Shown here: in pieces, positions 10,446-22,640 of the stretch
How the letters are laid out: the number at the start of each line of letters is the position of its first letter
Position numbering within the stretch: position 1 is the first letter of the stretch
Source of the DNA: Epiperipatus broadwayi
Taxonomy: Eukaryota > Onychophora > Udeonychophora > Euonychophora > Peripatidae
NCBI GenBank assembly: GCA_028023455.1
Contig: JAQFVV010012668.1
Coordinates: 558,001-622,000 of the forward strand
Reading direction: 5' to 3'
DNA: 64,000 bases
Translations under genes and position numbers: made by a program
Notes under the pieces: generated by a model
What the model was told of the DNA's origin: nothing
What the model saw: only the letters and a program-made list of their open reading frames with translations
The model's database searches: none

Positions 10446-12789
10446 TAATGAATATTTTAAGATTTTCCTCCTATTTTACTCAGCTAAGAACTTTCAAATC
10501 AAACAATTACATATCCTTTATTTGAAATAAATCAATGTTTTGATAAAGCCTTTTCTAAAAGAAAATATAACTATTTTAATTCTGAAGCAGAAATTTTATA
10601 AAAAATTATCAGCCTATAATAAAAAAAGTTGCTTTATATAGTTTTATTAAAAAAATAAAACAGTGAATTATTCACCTGTATTGGGTTAAAAGAGAAGAAA
10701 TTTTATAAAAAATGAATAAATTTAGAGTAATCATAGATTTATTAGGAAGTATTTTTTTTTAAAAAAAAAATACATTAGGGGCAAAATTTAATGAAAATAG
10801 AGAAGAATATGATTATATATATATATATATCTTTTAAAACTTATAATTACATGTTGAACTATTGCCATAACTTATTATTAATTGTTAAAGATCTTTAGAA
10901 GAAAAAAATCCAAATTTTATTTGAAATTTTCAAATATAATCACTGTTAGCAGGCACACAGGTTAGAATGCAACCCAATTATGTTTCAAGTGATATTATTT
11001 TCCTTTCTTCTAGAGGTGTTGCTGACCTAATCAGTGATAGCACTAATACAGAAATTGAACCAAAAATCCTTAGATTAATAAATATTAATTTTAAGATAAT
11101 GCTCTAGTCAACTAGATTATAATGTCCCTATCTACATTTAATGCTTTAAAGGAAGATAATGAAAAGTCCTACAGCAAAAAAAGTAGTTTGGAAGAAAAAT
11201 ATTATATTGAATTTGTTAAATAAAACAAAAGGAAGAAATGACAGTAAGAAGAGAATATAAAACTTATTTCTGGGAAAATTTTATGTTAACAAGGGTAGTT
11301 TAAATTAAAAAAAGAGCATAAAAAATTGTAGAAATGGGTTGGTTAAAAATATATATTTTTATAGATAGGATCATAAGATAAGTTTGATATGGATTCTGAT
11401 GTCTTTTTTAATATTACTGGGAGGAAAAATAAAGAATTAAAGAAATGTTTAGGATTCATTCTCATAAATCTGAAACAATTAATCAGATAAAAACAACTTG
11501 TAACATTATAGGTGTTGAAATATTTTTCTGGATTGTGAATGATGTGTTACGATTGCTTTAAATTGTAAATATTTTGTTTTAATTATTTAAACGGTAAATA
11601 TATTTTATAAGACAATTAAACCAACTGGTTGGTTGTCTACACTAATTAAAGATTTTGACTAGAAGTTTAAAATAGATGGTACAATTTTAAATATATGGGA
11701 TAAAGTGAATGGCAACATACTTTATAAAAATGTTATTGAGATAAAATAAATGTCAAATAAAAGTATGTGCATGTAAAAATTAATAGAAAAAACATTGTTC
11801 TTATGACACAGAACGTAGTAATGTGTGCGCACATATGTATAAAAAGACGGCGGAGGGAATAGTACTAAATAAAAATAAAATTTACTGTACATATTATATA
11901 TTTATTTAAAATATATAGATTGATAAAAATGGTAATATTTTTAAGTAATATCAATTATTTAAAATTAAATATAAAAAAAATCTCTTATTTAGAGCAAATA
12001 ATTTTGATTTTTTTTTTTGACTTTGACAAAAATTATAAAATCATTTTGAAAAACAGTGTTTTTTCTATGTAAAGTAATCCTATAGATAATTTCAATTAAA
12101 AGGTAAGAAAAAAAAACTAATTAATTTTAATGAATGCATTTTGAAAAACAGAACAATATAATTAAATGATTATCTATTTGATTTTTGGTTAATCAAGATG
12201 GAAAAAACTTACTTAGTTATCCTGTTTTTAAATTCCGTTATTTGTCTATAAATAGTGGTAAAGATGAACTAATTTTTACATTGGAGAAAATGTAGAAAGC
12301 AGTTGCTAATTTCATGTTGGTCGAGTGTGAACTCGCATAGAAAGATGGCTTTTCTGTGGTTCACAGCTCATTTTTATGTATTAGACTATTTTCCAGAGTG
12401 GAGTCTATAAAATTATGAATGTTGAACTAAACTGAGGATAGTCTGCATTCTGATAACTATATCTTAGATCTGACAATGAAAAACGAGTTTATTATTCTGT
12501 TAAAGACATGATCAAATCTTGAGACTCCAGTGTGTATGTTATTTTATATATGCAGAGATGTACAAACAAAAAAGGTTACAGACAATCTTATACATCCACA
12601 AATGATATCTATTTCATGAATGAAAATATGGAATACAAATAGAAGAAACTGACCAATAAGAAAAAATACTGAGATGACATAATCCAAAAATTAACTTTGT
12701 AGTTAAAGAAAGTCTATATCTCTTATTGCTTAAAAGAAAATATTTAAGTTCTGTTATATTGATTTATAAGTAAATAACTGTTGAATAAA
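10446..12789. other. AT-rich DNA with one tRNA-like remnant
   Basis: No ORF is supported. The only structured piece is the tRNA-like remnant at 11,040-11,125. Confidence 0.5.
11040..11125 (-). repeat. Degenerate tRNA-derived SINE head
   Basis: On the minus strand 'tctagttgactagagcatta' resembles a tRNA D-arm/box A (TAGCTCAGTTGGTAGAGC), and 'tttggttcaatttctg' resembles box B, with an AT insertion in the anticodon region. It is too decayed to be a tRNA gene. Confidence 0.35.
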
Positions 12790-13135
12790 TTATAGATTTA
12801 TTAAACAATCTCCATATTTCCCCATTCTTTTTAAATTCTCATAAAGATACAATAAAAGACAAATGACCCCCAAGATGCATTTCGTGCTGAACGAGCACTC
12901 ATCAGTTGGCCCAGATCACTATCTCCCATATATATGTCTATTATATGAAGAATATTTATCTATAGTAAATTGTTACATTTTTATTTACCATTGCCAAACT
13001 TATTCCACTCACAACTTTGACACCATCCATCTCAGATAAATACGATAATGATTATTATTAATCATTTTCTAAACTAGAGATTATTTCTAGCACAAATATA
13101 AACTTTAAACCTCAGTTAAAGATTAACAAACATAT
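12790..13135 (-). mobile_element. Family B unit, inverted copy with hammerhead
   Basis: Read on the minus strand this holds the end of one unit (gtcaaagttgtgagtgg...gtaaataaaaatgtaaca), the hammerhead at 12,864-12,918 and the beginning of the next unit (gtcatttgtcttttattg...). It is inverted relative to the three direct copies that follow, the first beginning at about 13,150. Confidence 0.75.
12864..12918 (-). ncRNA. Hammerhead ribozyme motif, best copy
   Basis: On the minus strand: outer stem I TGATC/GGTCA, inner stem I CCAA/TTGG, core CTGATGA (complement of 12,899-12,905), stem II GTGCT-CGTTC-AGCAC, then GAAA (complement of 12,880-12,883), stem III ATG/CAT with no loop, and cleavage site after C opposite 12,874 (AUC triplet). 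Every invariant core base, the A15.1-U16.1 pair and the NUH rule are satisfied. A loop-less stem III cannot close in one molecule, so the motif would act as a dimer, as reported for newt and cave-cricket hammerheads. Not folded by software. Confidence 0.75.
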
Positions 13136-13149
13136 CTGATTTTTAAATT

Positions 13150-13455
13150 TTATTTGTCATTTGTCTTTTATTGTATCTTTATTTATATGAATTTAAAAAG
13201 AATGGTGAAGTATGGAGGTTGTTTAATATATCTTTAAAGATATTACAGATGGGAAAGAAAAAGGCGAATAACCCCATGTGTGTGTATGTTTAAAATTAAA
13301 AAACTCAGATATATTAATCTTTAACTGAAGTTTAAAGTTTATAATCTCTAGTTTAGAAAATGATTAGTAATAATTATTATTATATTTATCAGAGGTGGAT
13401 GGTGTCAAAGTTGTGAGTGGAGTTTGATAATGGTAAATAAAAATGTAACAATTGA
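13150..13455 (+). mobile_element. Family B direct unit 1 (3' truncated)
   Basis: Starts exactly at 'gtcatttgtcttttattgta', the sequence that follows the hammerhead in other copies, and runs to 'ggtaaataaaaatgtaacaa'. It stops before the next hammerhead. Confidence 0.7.
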
Positions 13456-13794
13456 ATAAATTATCTAGAAAGTGATGAAAAAAAATGATCAGTGAAACTT
13501 CTGAACAAAAATTAAAAGTCTCTAAGGATAGAATTTGTAAGTGAAGAACAAAAGCTAAAGATAAAGCATTTTAGAAGAACATTCAAGTTGAACTAAATTA
13601 TGTTTTTTCTCCAAAATTTTTTATTTACAATTTAAAAGTGTAAAATAAAATAAAAAATATTGCTAAATGATTTTAAATGCAATAATTGGAAATATTTTAT
13701 TTTTATATTAGAATGTGCACTATGTGTGCACTTATTATACGTATTTTTAATATTTGATTATTTATATCTTGTTAAAATATAATAATATTGGTAT

Positions 13795-14187
13795 ATCGAT
13801 GAATTTAAAAAGAATGGGGAAGTATGGAGATTGTTTAATATATCTACAAAGATTTTACACATGGAAAGAGAAAGATGAATAACTACATGTCTGAGTATGT
13901 TTAAAATTAAAAAATCATATATATTAATCTTAACTGAGATTTAAAGTTTATATCTGTGCTAGAGATAATCTCTAGTTTAGAAAATAATTAATAATAATCA
14001 TTATTGTATTTATCTGAGGTGGGTAGTATCAAAGTTGTGAGTGGAGTGAGTTTGACAATGGTAAATAAAAATGTAATGATTTACTATAGATAAATACTCT
14101 TCATATAATTGATATATATATATATATGGGATATAGTGACTTGAGCCAACTGATGAGTTCCGGTTCAGCACGGAATGCATCTTGGGG
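13795..14187 (+). mobile_element. Family B direct unit 2 with hammerhead
   Basis: From 'gaatttaaaaagaatgggga' through 'gataatctctagtttagaaa' and 'ggtaaataaaaatgtaatga' to the motif at 14,137-14,190. It joins unit 3 head to tail, with a period of about 415 bp. Confidence 0.75.
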
Positions 14188-14190
14188 GTC
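14137..14190 (+). ncRNA. Hammerhead-like motif, one core base changed
   Basis: Outer stem I is TGAC/GTCA and inner stem I CCAA/TTGG. CTGATGA is at 14,150-14,156 and stem III plus site is ATGCATC, but GAAA has become GGAA and stem II is disturbed. It sits at the junction of two tandem units. Confidence 0.6.
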
Positions 14191-14510
14191 ATTTGTCTTT
14201 TATTGTATCTTTATTTATAAGGATTTAAAAAGAATGGGGAAGTATGAAAGTTATTTAATATATCTATAAAGATATTACTCATGGAAAAGAGAAAGGTGAA
14301 AACTCCATGTGTGTGTGTATGTTTAAAATTAAAAAATCAGATATATTAATCTTTAACTGACGTTTAAAGTCTATATCTGTGCTAGAGATAATCTCTAGTT
14401 TAGAAAATGATTAGTAATAATCATTTTTTGTATTTATCTGAAGTGGGTGGTGTCAAAGTTGTGAGTCGAATGAGTTTGACAATGGTAAATAAAAATGTAA
14501 CAATATATTG
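14188..14510 (+). mobile_element. Family B direct unit 3 (3' truncated)
   Basis: Repeats unit 1 and 2 sequence ('gtcatttgtctttt', 'ggatttaaaaagaatgggga', 'gtgtcaaagttgtgag') and ends at 'aaaaatgtaacaatatattg' before a further hammerhead. Confidence 0.7.
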
Positions 14511-16185
14511 ATTTAATGAATTTAGTATTGACAAATGAAATATTGTTGGAATATTATAATGCACAGTGTGTACACATGTTTAAATGCATACCCACATATC
14601 TAAATTCATTAACTATGTATTATTAAAGTAGAATAATCTTTATTAGATTAATAATTATTTAGATATTTTGTTTTACCACATATGCATGTATGTGAGTTTA
14701 TATACATGTGATATGTAAACCATTTATTTATGTATTTTTGTAAATGTTTATGAGTTGTTATTGCTTTTTATTATTATTTCTAATCAATAAATTTATTATC
14801 ATTATTTTAAGTTATTTTAGTGAAATAATTTAATGTAAAAGAGGTAAGTCTATTTTCTCTTATTCATAGTCCTCAGGGTCTTTGCAATCCAAATCTAATT
14901 ATAAACAATAACGGTAGTTACATTATACATGTGTGGATACACACGTGTTTGGACATTCAGATAATTTCTTTACAATTATTTGGATGAGGAAAAGATAGTA
15001 AATCACTTTCAAAGTCCACCCACTTTACGATGATTAGTTTATTGTTGGACAGTCAATCATGGTATCTAATGGCTCAGAGCATTGACGATGATAAGCATTG
15101 ATATAATTCTTACAACATGATTTGTTACTGCAATTATTACTTTTATAGCCCTAAGTTTGGCATTGACTAAAAGATGATTCATTTAAAAATTTATATGTGT
15201 ATCTCTTTTAATTTCAGACACAAAGAATGATTTTAGCAACAAATGAGTAATACTGGTGATGCTATGTTTACCACTTACATGTTGCTTAGTATTATATCCA
15301 ATGCTGATTTTTGATCATGCTCATTGATTGAGTCTTTGTATGCATTTGGGGGGTGATAGATGATTACCCTTCTTCATACCATTATAATATATATTGATGT
15401 GTGTGCTGTGATTTAAAATATATTTTTTAAAAAAGATGCAGGTGCTCATTACATTTCTAAAATCACACAATTCTAAGCAGTTGGAAGTAATAATGGGCTT
15501 ATTACACAATGCATGACTGCTTTCTGACAGTCAAGGCAACATCATAAGAAAAAATAAATACCCAATATTCACAGCAGATTAAAAGACAGTCAAACAAGTA
15601 AATACTTAAGAATTTGAAAAGTGAATGAAGCTTGAATTAATATTTTCTAATTCTCATAGAAGATTATCACTAAGCTGAAAAATAAAATCATTCAAACAAA
15701 ATGAAATTTTTCAAAAAGAGAAAAGCAAAAAAAAAAATTATTAATTAATTGAAATTATCAAGTAAAATGAAAAATATTCAATATTGCTATTTTAAAAGCA
15801 AATCAGAAATACACTTGGTATATGTATAAATCTATTTATCAATATTAAAAAAGAAGAGAGAACAAACTTATAAGTTCAATACTATATTTAGGCGCAAAAA
15901 CTCAACCATATTAAGATTTAAAGTAATATTAAATAATTTATAAAATTCTTTGATCTCTAAAAATCAAGTTAGATAAGCAAATATAAAAATTATGCGTTAA
16001 ATATGTTATATTTTTGACATTATTATAAGTATATACACTGTGAAGTGAAGATTTTCATGCAAAAAATGAAGTACATTTACATTTTTGTTTGTTTGTTTAC
16101 ATTTTTCTTTGGATAGTGTATATTTGAAGTTGTGGAGTTACATACAGTATAGTTTGTGGCTCCACTGTATTACAATTCACTGTAA
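14511..16185. other. AT-rich intergenic DNA
   Basis: The small minus frame at 15,321-15,509 has no recognisable domain. Nothing else is supported. Confidence 0.5.
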
Positions 16186-16199
16186 ATTGTGTTTAAAAT

Positions 16200-16325
16200 T
16201 ATTACTACTTGTCAAGTGTTGCTGATTGAGAGGTCAGCACAGCCGCCTTACAAACAATTGTTCCGGGTTCGCTTCCCGGCCGATGCCACACATGAAAAAA
16301 AAATACTACTTTTTAAAAAAAAAAA
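16200..16325 (+). repeat. tRNA-derived SINE head with A-rich tail
   Basis: GCTG...CAGC forms a D-arm (16,221-16,238; box A-like GATTGAGAGGTC). CTTACAA resembles a tRNA-Val(TAC) anticodon loop. CCGGG-TTCGCTT-CCCGG is a perfect T-arm with box B at 16,265-16,276. The acceptor strands do not pair and an A-rich tail follows, so this is a SINE rather than a tRNA gene. The 83-codon frame across it is spurious. Confidence 0.65.
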
Positions 16326-19084
16326 AAAACAAGAGGGAAGGAGACAAACATCTATAATTATTTTTGAAAATTACAATTATCAACACCATCATTATCTTCG
16401 TAAAACTATTAATAATTTCAACATTCATCAAAATCATTAATAAACTACTCTGCACGGTTTGATTCTGGTGCTCATACTTCTTATAAACTCCTGAGCAATA
16501 AAAGCCTTTAGCATTTTTTAAAATTACAATAATAAACGTTTACTTCAATAATTGCTATTAATTATTGTGCTTATTGATTACAAAAACATCACATATAATA
16601 TTTGTATTTTCAATTTTTTTTTGATTTTATAAATGCATCCCTCATCTTAATTCTACTGTATCACAAATATACCTCAATCCAGAAATGCAGATTACAATCT
16701 CTCACTACGAATGCATTTCACAAACAATCTCTGCTCATGAGATCAGATAGAGGTATCAAAACTTTTAAATCTCCATGCTTCTATTGACAGCTGAATATTT
16801 TTCTATTACATCATTCCCATGCAAGATAGAATTGGTTTCTACCCAATTTTAAGATGTTAAGAAGAGTGAATAATCATTGCATAATTATGTTTCACCTTTT
16901 AAGCTTTTAAATAAAGCAAATAAAATTTGCATTAAATAAAAAAAAGATACAAGTCTATTTTGATTACTTATGTTAAAAAGAATAAAATAATTAGTACAGA
17001 AATTTTCTGAAACTGATTCTGCAGCTTTACATTTATTATCATACTTTAAAAGAAGCTGAGTAGAGAGCATTTCAATGCACTGATTTATATAGGAAAATAA
17101 ACTTCACGGTAGGCCAAACTATATTTAAATACCTTTTATGAGACAATTTTTCGAAAGATTAGCCAGCAATAAAATCTGTCTATTCTTTTAATATTAACTT
17201 ATAAGCACTATAAATAAATAATAATACTACCTTAAATATTTATAATTGTATAAAATATGACTAAATATGTGATTTGTTCATGTTAAAAATTTCCCAACAT
17301 TAAAAAAAAAGTCACATATTTTTCTATATGTTTTCGTTTTTAAGTAGGACTTTAATTTTTTTGTGATATTTAAAATAATTTATTATTATTATTATTATTA
17401 TACAAAAATATGGATATTTTTTTAAAATTTATAATACTAAATAAGAACAAAGAATAACAGCAAATTACCTTACAAATTGATTAATAAAGTAATAAGACAT
17501 CAATATATTATATTACTTTCTTCAAATATCCCTTCTTTGATCTCAATAGTACTAATCTTTATAAAGATAAGTAACATTTTGTTTGGCCACTAAATTCAAG
17601 AGCTTCTGCTCAGCAAAATAAAGAAATATATAAAGATTTTTAATTCATCACTAGAAAACAGTTGATAATATTACAAGGGTATTGGCCTTTATGTCAATAC
17701 TGTATTTCTTTTATGAAATAAATATTACTAAATACTATAACAATTATTTGAGCACATATTTAATGATCAAGAGTAATATCTGTGACAAATTGTGATTGGT
17801 AATTTTTCTGCCATTAATGAGTACTATAATTGCAGTGAATTTTAATAAATAATTTTTATTTATTTTATTTCTAAGATGTTGATGGATAAGATCTGAAGTT
17901 AAGCTATATTGATAGTTATGTCATGTTTGACAGCCTCCCCTCCTTTACTATTCTTCTGATTCATGTCATGATAATACACACCTGCTATCACTATCAAAAC
18001 TCAGTGAAAGTATTTCATGAAATTTTTGTAATGGTGGCAAATGAAATGATTGGCAATTCCAATATCATCTAAAAGTTGTTTGCATTTACTATCCCATTAC
18101 GTGTTTCTACATTTTAAAGATCAAAAACGTCATTCTTTTTTTAATCTGGTGGCTTCACTAATTATCAATTATCTCATCTAAGGTATTTAGCATTAAATAG
18201 TAACTTCTATATGAGAAATATACTAGATACTTCATCAACTGTCTAATAGTTTAAATTGTTTAGTCAATTGAATTTTAAATATTTAGAATATTTGCTAACA
18301 CTATTTTAAAGCTGAATAACTGAGCTATAATCAACAAACATATAATAGATTGCAAATGACAATTTATTGTTGCTGGCATCAAAATGTGATAAACATGATA
18401 TAGGATTTGTCAAAAGAGCAATCTGGAAAGGTTTTACCATTCTATTTAATTTTATGCAATATAATTATAGAAAAATCAGCTGCTGCACAAATTAATTTTT
18501 CTGGGATAAAACATCTTAAATTCTTTATAACATAAATTTTTATTATTTACTTACATTATTATTTCTAAAAGTTTTCTGTTGTTTAACATTCTATAGATAT
18601 CAATATATTGAAAACAAATGGCACTATGTACTTTATGCAACAAACCTGAATACTTATTATTCAAAAACTTCTATGAATCAAATAAAATTTTAAAAGTTAC
18701 CTTTAACCATTTACAATAACTAGTTTATGCACACATTTCTAAAAAAATAAATACAACCATAAATACTTATAAATTAAGAATTCCATTCACAGAAAAAGAC
18801 ATATTCCTAAAATTGAAAAAAAATTAACAAATCCTAAAAATACTCTGGAACTAGAGATGTTGAATAAATTGATTCATCAAGCCTTCTTTTTAATTGCAAT
18901 GTTTTAAGATTTAAATACATGAGTATTTAGATTTATACTTGTTTCATACTGATCTCTGTAAATTGATATGGAGCAGCTGATAAGAGAGAATGTCACCTTC
19001 AATCAAGTTTATTAAGACTGACTGCAGAATATTTTTTCTCCTGCTAAGTTGCTGCTGTTTTTATTTAACTTCATTTTAGATTGG
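16326..19084. other. AT-rich DNA, no supported gene
   Basis: Short frames at 16,602 and 16,885 (minus) look like chance. Reading minus-strand 17,880-18,480 gives peptide-like stretches but no recognisable family. Confidence 0.45.
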
Positions 19085-19955
19085 CATATTTTTCTTGCAG
19101 TGCTCTTAAATACGCTAATCCTTTCTTATTATGTTGTTATTAAATTAGATGGGATTGATCTGTTAGAAAATGGAAAAATCGTACACTCTCTAGTTATAAT
19201 TTCATTTTCTAGTCATTAATTATGATTCTATTTAGTGTGGGTCATTATTTAAACATATCATTACAAAAGATATTAAACTATTTAAGATTTTATTTTCTAA
19301 TGCAAAATAATTAATTTCTTTATTGCAGAGTTGCTAGCATATGTCAGTATTAATTTATATTTTTCTTGCTTTATTCGAGAATGGTCGAGATTGCCAAAGT
19401 TTTTTCTCTTTTCCATATACTTGTTCAAAACAGGGGTATACAGCTACGCTCTGGAACAAACAAGTTAGAGTAGCACAAGCTCTGCATGGGTTGCTGTACT
19501 GCCAGGACATCGCACCTCCCTACCTACTTCATCATAAGGTATCACTCCTCCAGAAGCGGGGGCATACCGTCATCCGTTACATAAATGATGAAGCATTTTA
19601 TTGGCCAAAGATGCTGCATTTTTTTTCCACTGCCATAAAGTTTCCCTAATAATCTTTTAAAATCTATAAAATGAATAATAAATACTTATTTTATCAAAAA
19701 TGCAAATAGAGATGTACTCTTATTATATTTTATAAATAAATGTAATCATCCTGAGTAAATCGATGTCATATAATGCCAAGGGCAAAGTGTAATAATTAAA
19801 AGATTGAAACCTAGTATTATTGCATTTCTATAAATGCTTAATTTGTATATAATATCCACTGACCATCCAGATAAATAGCTTTTGTTAAAATAAAATATAA
19901 TTTCTAAATGAAAAGTGGCATATTGGTATTGCACTTTATCCATTATTCTTGTATA
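19085..19955 (+). repeat. Direct repeat R, copy 1
   Basis: About 870 bp align along nearly their whole length with 25,873-26,895: same order of 'ctctagttataatttcattt', 'atgtcagtattaatttatat', 'ggcataccgtcat' and 'atcgatgtcatataatgcca'. This copy lacks about 170 bp present near 26,395-26,570. It ends where a Tigger-like terminus begins (TA, then CATCTGGGTCTCG), suggesting insertion into the repeat. Confidence 0.75.
19341..19649 (+). other. 102-codon ORF in repeat R, unrecognised
   Basis: Begins at an ATG 13 nt after an acceptor-like 'tttctttattgcag' (ending 19,328). The C-terminal half is reasonably complex (RGHTVIRYINDEAFYWPKM) but no family was recognised. In the second copy of R the frame is broken to 60 codons, so selection on it is doubtful. 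It may be a relic of a mobile element or a chance frame in a GC-richer patch. Confidence 0.25.
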
Positions 19956-20300
19956 CATCTGGGTCTCGTTTTACGCGATAGATAGGTTCCTCAGAAAACA
20001 CGCACAAATGAAATCGTGCAAAAATAGACATAACTTACCTTGAAAAAGGGGGGATACGGACTGTGATTTTTCAAAAATTACGTAAAAGCAAAGCACCAAC
20101 GTAAAATTACTTTAAAATTCACGCAAAAAAAATAATAAGGAAATAAAATATGACTAATAAAAAATTTCAAATTTGAAAAAAATTGATACAAGACAAACTT
20201 TTTTAACTATAATATTTAATTTTATTCAAAACAATATATTTTTATGCATACTTTACAGTAATTTACATTTTTTAATACACGTTTTAATTATTATCGCTAA
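19956..20300 (-). mobile_element. Tigger-like element, 3' terminal fragment
   Basis: Aligns in reverse with 29,410-29,755: terminal CATCTGGGTCTCGTTTTACG, 'gataggttcctcagaaaa', the run 'ggggggatacggactgtgat' and 'aacaatatatttttatgc'. It is preceded by TA at 19,954-19,955. Homology ends near 'attattatcgct' (about 20,299), where gypsy-like sequence begins. The opposite end is not seen. Confidence 0.65.
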
Positions 20301-20611
20301 GCGGGGTAAAAGTGTATATGGAAAAGAAGTTAATAGAGATAAAGAGAGACCATGGAATAGTATAGAGGAATTTAAACTGAAGGTGTAAAGAGACAAGAAA
20401 GTGCCAACGCCTATCACCACGAAGGAAATTATATCAAATGACCATCCTATCAAAAGAAGCATTGAACCTGACAGAGAGCAATCATGAAAAAAGGATGAAT
20501 ATTGCTAAAACATTAATCCACTATCTACAGTTGATGCTGAAGAGCCTTTAACCACTATGACCACTAAGGACCTAGGCCTTTAAGTAGTCACCAGGGGTCA
20601 TCTAACATAGC

Positions 20612-21010
20612 ATGTTTCATGCAAATTTCAAATCTTCCATGGCAAACTGGGAGGAAATCCCCAAGAGCATGCATCTTGAGAGTTTGAAAGAGTTATTTTA
20701 TTTCCATCCATCCAGAGTTGCTGAGCAAGTGACTCTCACCAGGCACTACTCAAAAGTGGCCATGAAAGATTGGTGGCGTTCACTGAAAAGGAAACTGACT
20801 ACATTCTAAGAATATAAAAGAGCCTTATTGGGGATGTATTGGAATGAAGAATGTCAGGAAGGTATTTTGCATACCTTGATTATGGAAAAATATAATATAA
20901 ATCACCAAGAAACATATACTCAGTTTTTCTTGTGCCAAGTGGCCAAGTTCAAGTCTCATCACAATTTCATGTCCTGATGTCCACATCATCCATGTCATTA
21001 GACATAACAT
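20612..21010 (+). pseudogene. gypsy gag remnant
   Basis: The frame at 20,612-20,809 reads ...MKDWWRSLKRKLTTF, then a stop, then EYKRALLGMYWNEE... This matches the WW...TTF/EEFK...F..KYW pattern of insect-type gypsy capsid. Stops and frame changes follow. Gag would package element RNA; this copy cannot be translated intact. Confidence 0.6.
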
Positions 21011-21319
21011 GCCCACATGGTTACAAAGAATGATGCTTAGTAGTCAGGTAGATGGGATGATCTGATTTTAGACTTACATAATCAGGATATCTCCAGGGTC
21101 GATGGAACAAGTTAAGAGACCCAAGGATAATACCAGTCACATGATAAAAGGGAATGATAATGGAAAAAACACTTGGTAACAGGGACATCAACATTTATGG
21201 AAGAAGCAACCAATATCCTGTATCAGTGCAATGACCATAATCATCCATGAGGGAGAAGATCCCATGGAGAAGAGTGCAATAAATCTCTTTCGGATCTTAC
21301 AGGTAATGGTCAAAACCTA

Positions 21320-21370
21320 GTGTATGCAAGCACTACTGGACTCGGGAAGCCAGATTTTGTTTGTGTCAAA
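21320..21370 (+). pseudogene. gypsy aspartic protease remnant
   Basis: The frame QALLDSGSQILFV around 21,326-21,365 carries the DSG active-site triad expected of a retroelement protease (ALLDSGSQ type), between gag and RT as expected. Confidence 0.6.
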
Positions 21371-21790
21371 GTATTGGATAAATGATTTCAAAGAACAGAG
21401 AAATAAAGTCACCCAACTCCCAATGTGTTCCATTCACCTGACCCTGGTCAATGGAAAAAGACTGATCAGTGAAAATTATCAGATATGGTTGTAAGTCAGG
21501 GTCAATAATGTCTATTGGTCATACCTTTTAAATAATGTCTGGGCTTATATACAATGTGATGTTGGGATCCAATTTTATGAACCAGGATGAGTGTGTCATC
21601 AACTACCCTAGAACATGCTATCCATAAGGAAGCCATGGGGTTTGAAGTCAATCAGCAAGAAGAAGTGGAAAAGAGAACCTGCATCATTCAAACTATAAAC
21701 CCGGCACTAATCAGGGTGAAAGTTCAAGAAGCAGAGATCATAGAACCAAGTGACAGAGTCTGAATCAAGGAAATTTTAGAAACTATTCTT

Positions 21791-22640
21791 ATGTGCTCTC
21801 CAACACTCCTGGAAAAAATCAGAGTATACCCATTGGTTAAGAAGTCTTATACCCAGATGAAGATGTATCCAATCCCTTTCCAATATAAGGAGGTAGAAAA
21901 ACAAATTAACCGAATGATTGAATGGGGCATCATAGAATGCAGCCTGTCACCATACAATACCCTGGTGGTCATGAAGAAAAAGAATGGAGATATCTGGCTA
22001 TGCCTTGATGCTCATCAGTTAAATAACATGACCATCCCTGAAAGAGACATACCTCCTCTCATCCAAGAAATATTTGTCCAGTTGGCAGGTAAAACCATCT
22101 TTTCCACTTTACACACTGCCAGCTATTGGCAAATGGCCTAGACCTGCAAGACTAAAAATGTACCTCTTTCAGTATAATGGTCAAAGCCACATATTTAAAA
22201 GAGTATCCTTTGGCCTCATCAATAGTAGAGCTGGCCTTATGCATTGCTTAAGACAAGTAATATCCGAAGACATGCAGAAACATATGGTCTGCTACATCGA
22301 TGATAGTGTAATTGCTTCAAGGGATATCGAAAAACATCTTAAATACTTAGAACTATTCTTCAGAGAATGTGAGCATGAGAACATTACCATGAACATGGAG
22401 AAAAATCACTTTGCAATCAGGGAGATCTCATTCTTAGGACACATCATTAGTGAATGCGGTATCAAGGTGCACCCTGAAAAGATCGAGGCGATAGAACATT
22501 TTTCTATCCTGACAATCTGTAAGCAGATCCGGTCCTTCCTGGGCCTTTATAACTTCTACCATCTGGGGTTTGCCTGCAAAATGGCCAATTTGGTAGATTT
22601 GTTACATAAGGACAAAATGGGAATGGACAGCTGCCCATGA
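21791..22640 (+). pseudogene. gypsy reverse transcriptase remnant
   Basis: Two overlapping frames (21,791-22,141 and 22,074-22,640) together cover the RT domain, with a stop and frameshift near 22,140. Visible landmarks are the YPIPFQYKEVEKQI linker, GIIE.S.SPY, the LCLDA.QLN motif, FSTL, the FGLINS region, the catalytic YIDD at 22,293-22,304, FLGHIIS and the RSFLGLYNFY thumb/connection motif. The domain is nearly complete but not translatable as one protein. Confidence 0.85.

Noticed and set aside
16221-16290. A functional tRNA-Val gene
   Set aside because: The D-arm and T-arm are good, but the acceptor strands (GTGTT.. against CCGATGC) and anticodon stem do not pair, and an A-rich tail follows. 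It fits a SINE head.
17880-18480. Decayed transposase on the minus strand
   Set aside because: Some peptide-like stretches are readable (DDIGIANHF), but there is no family motif or consistent order.
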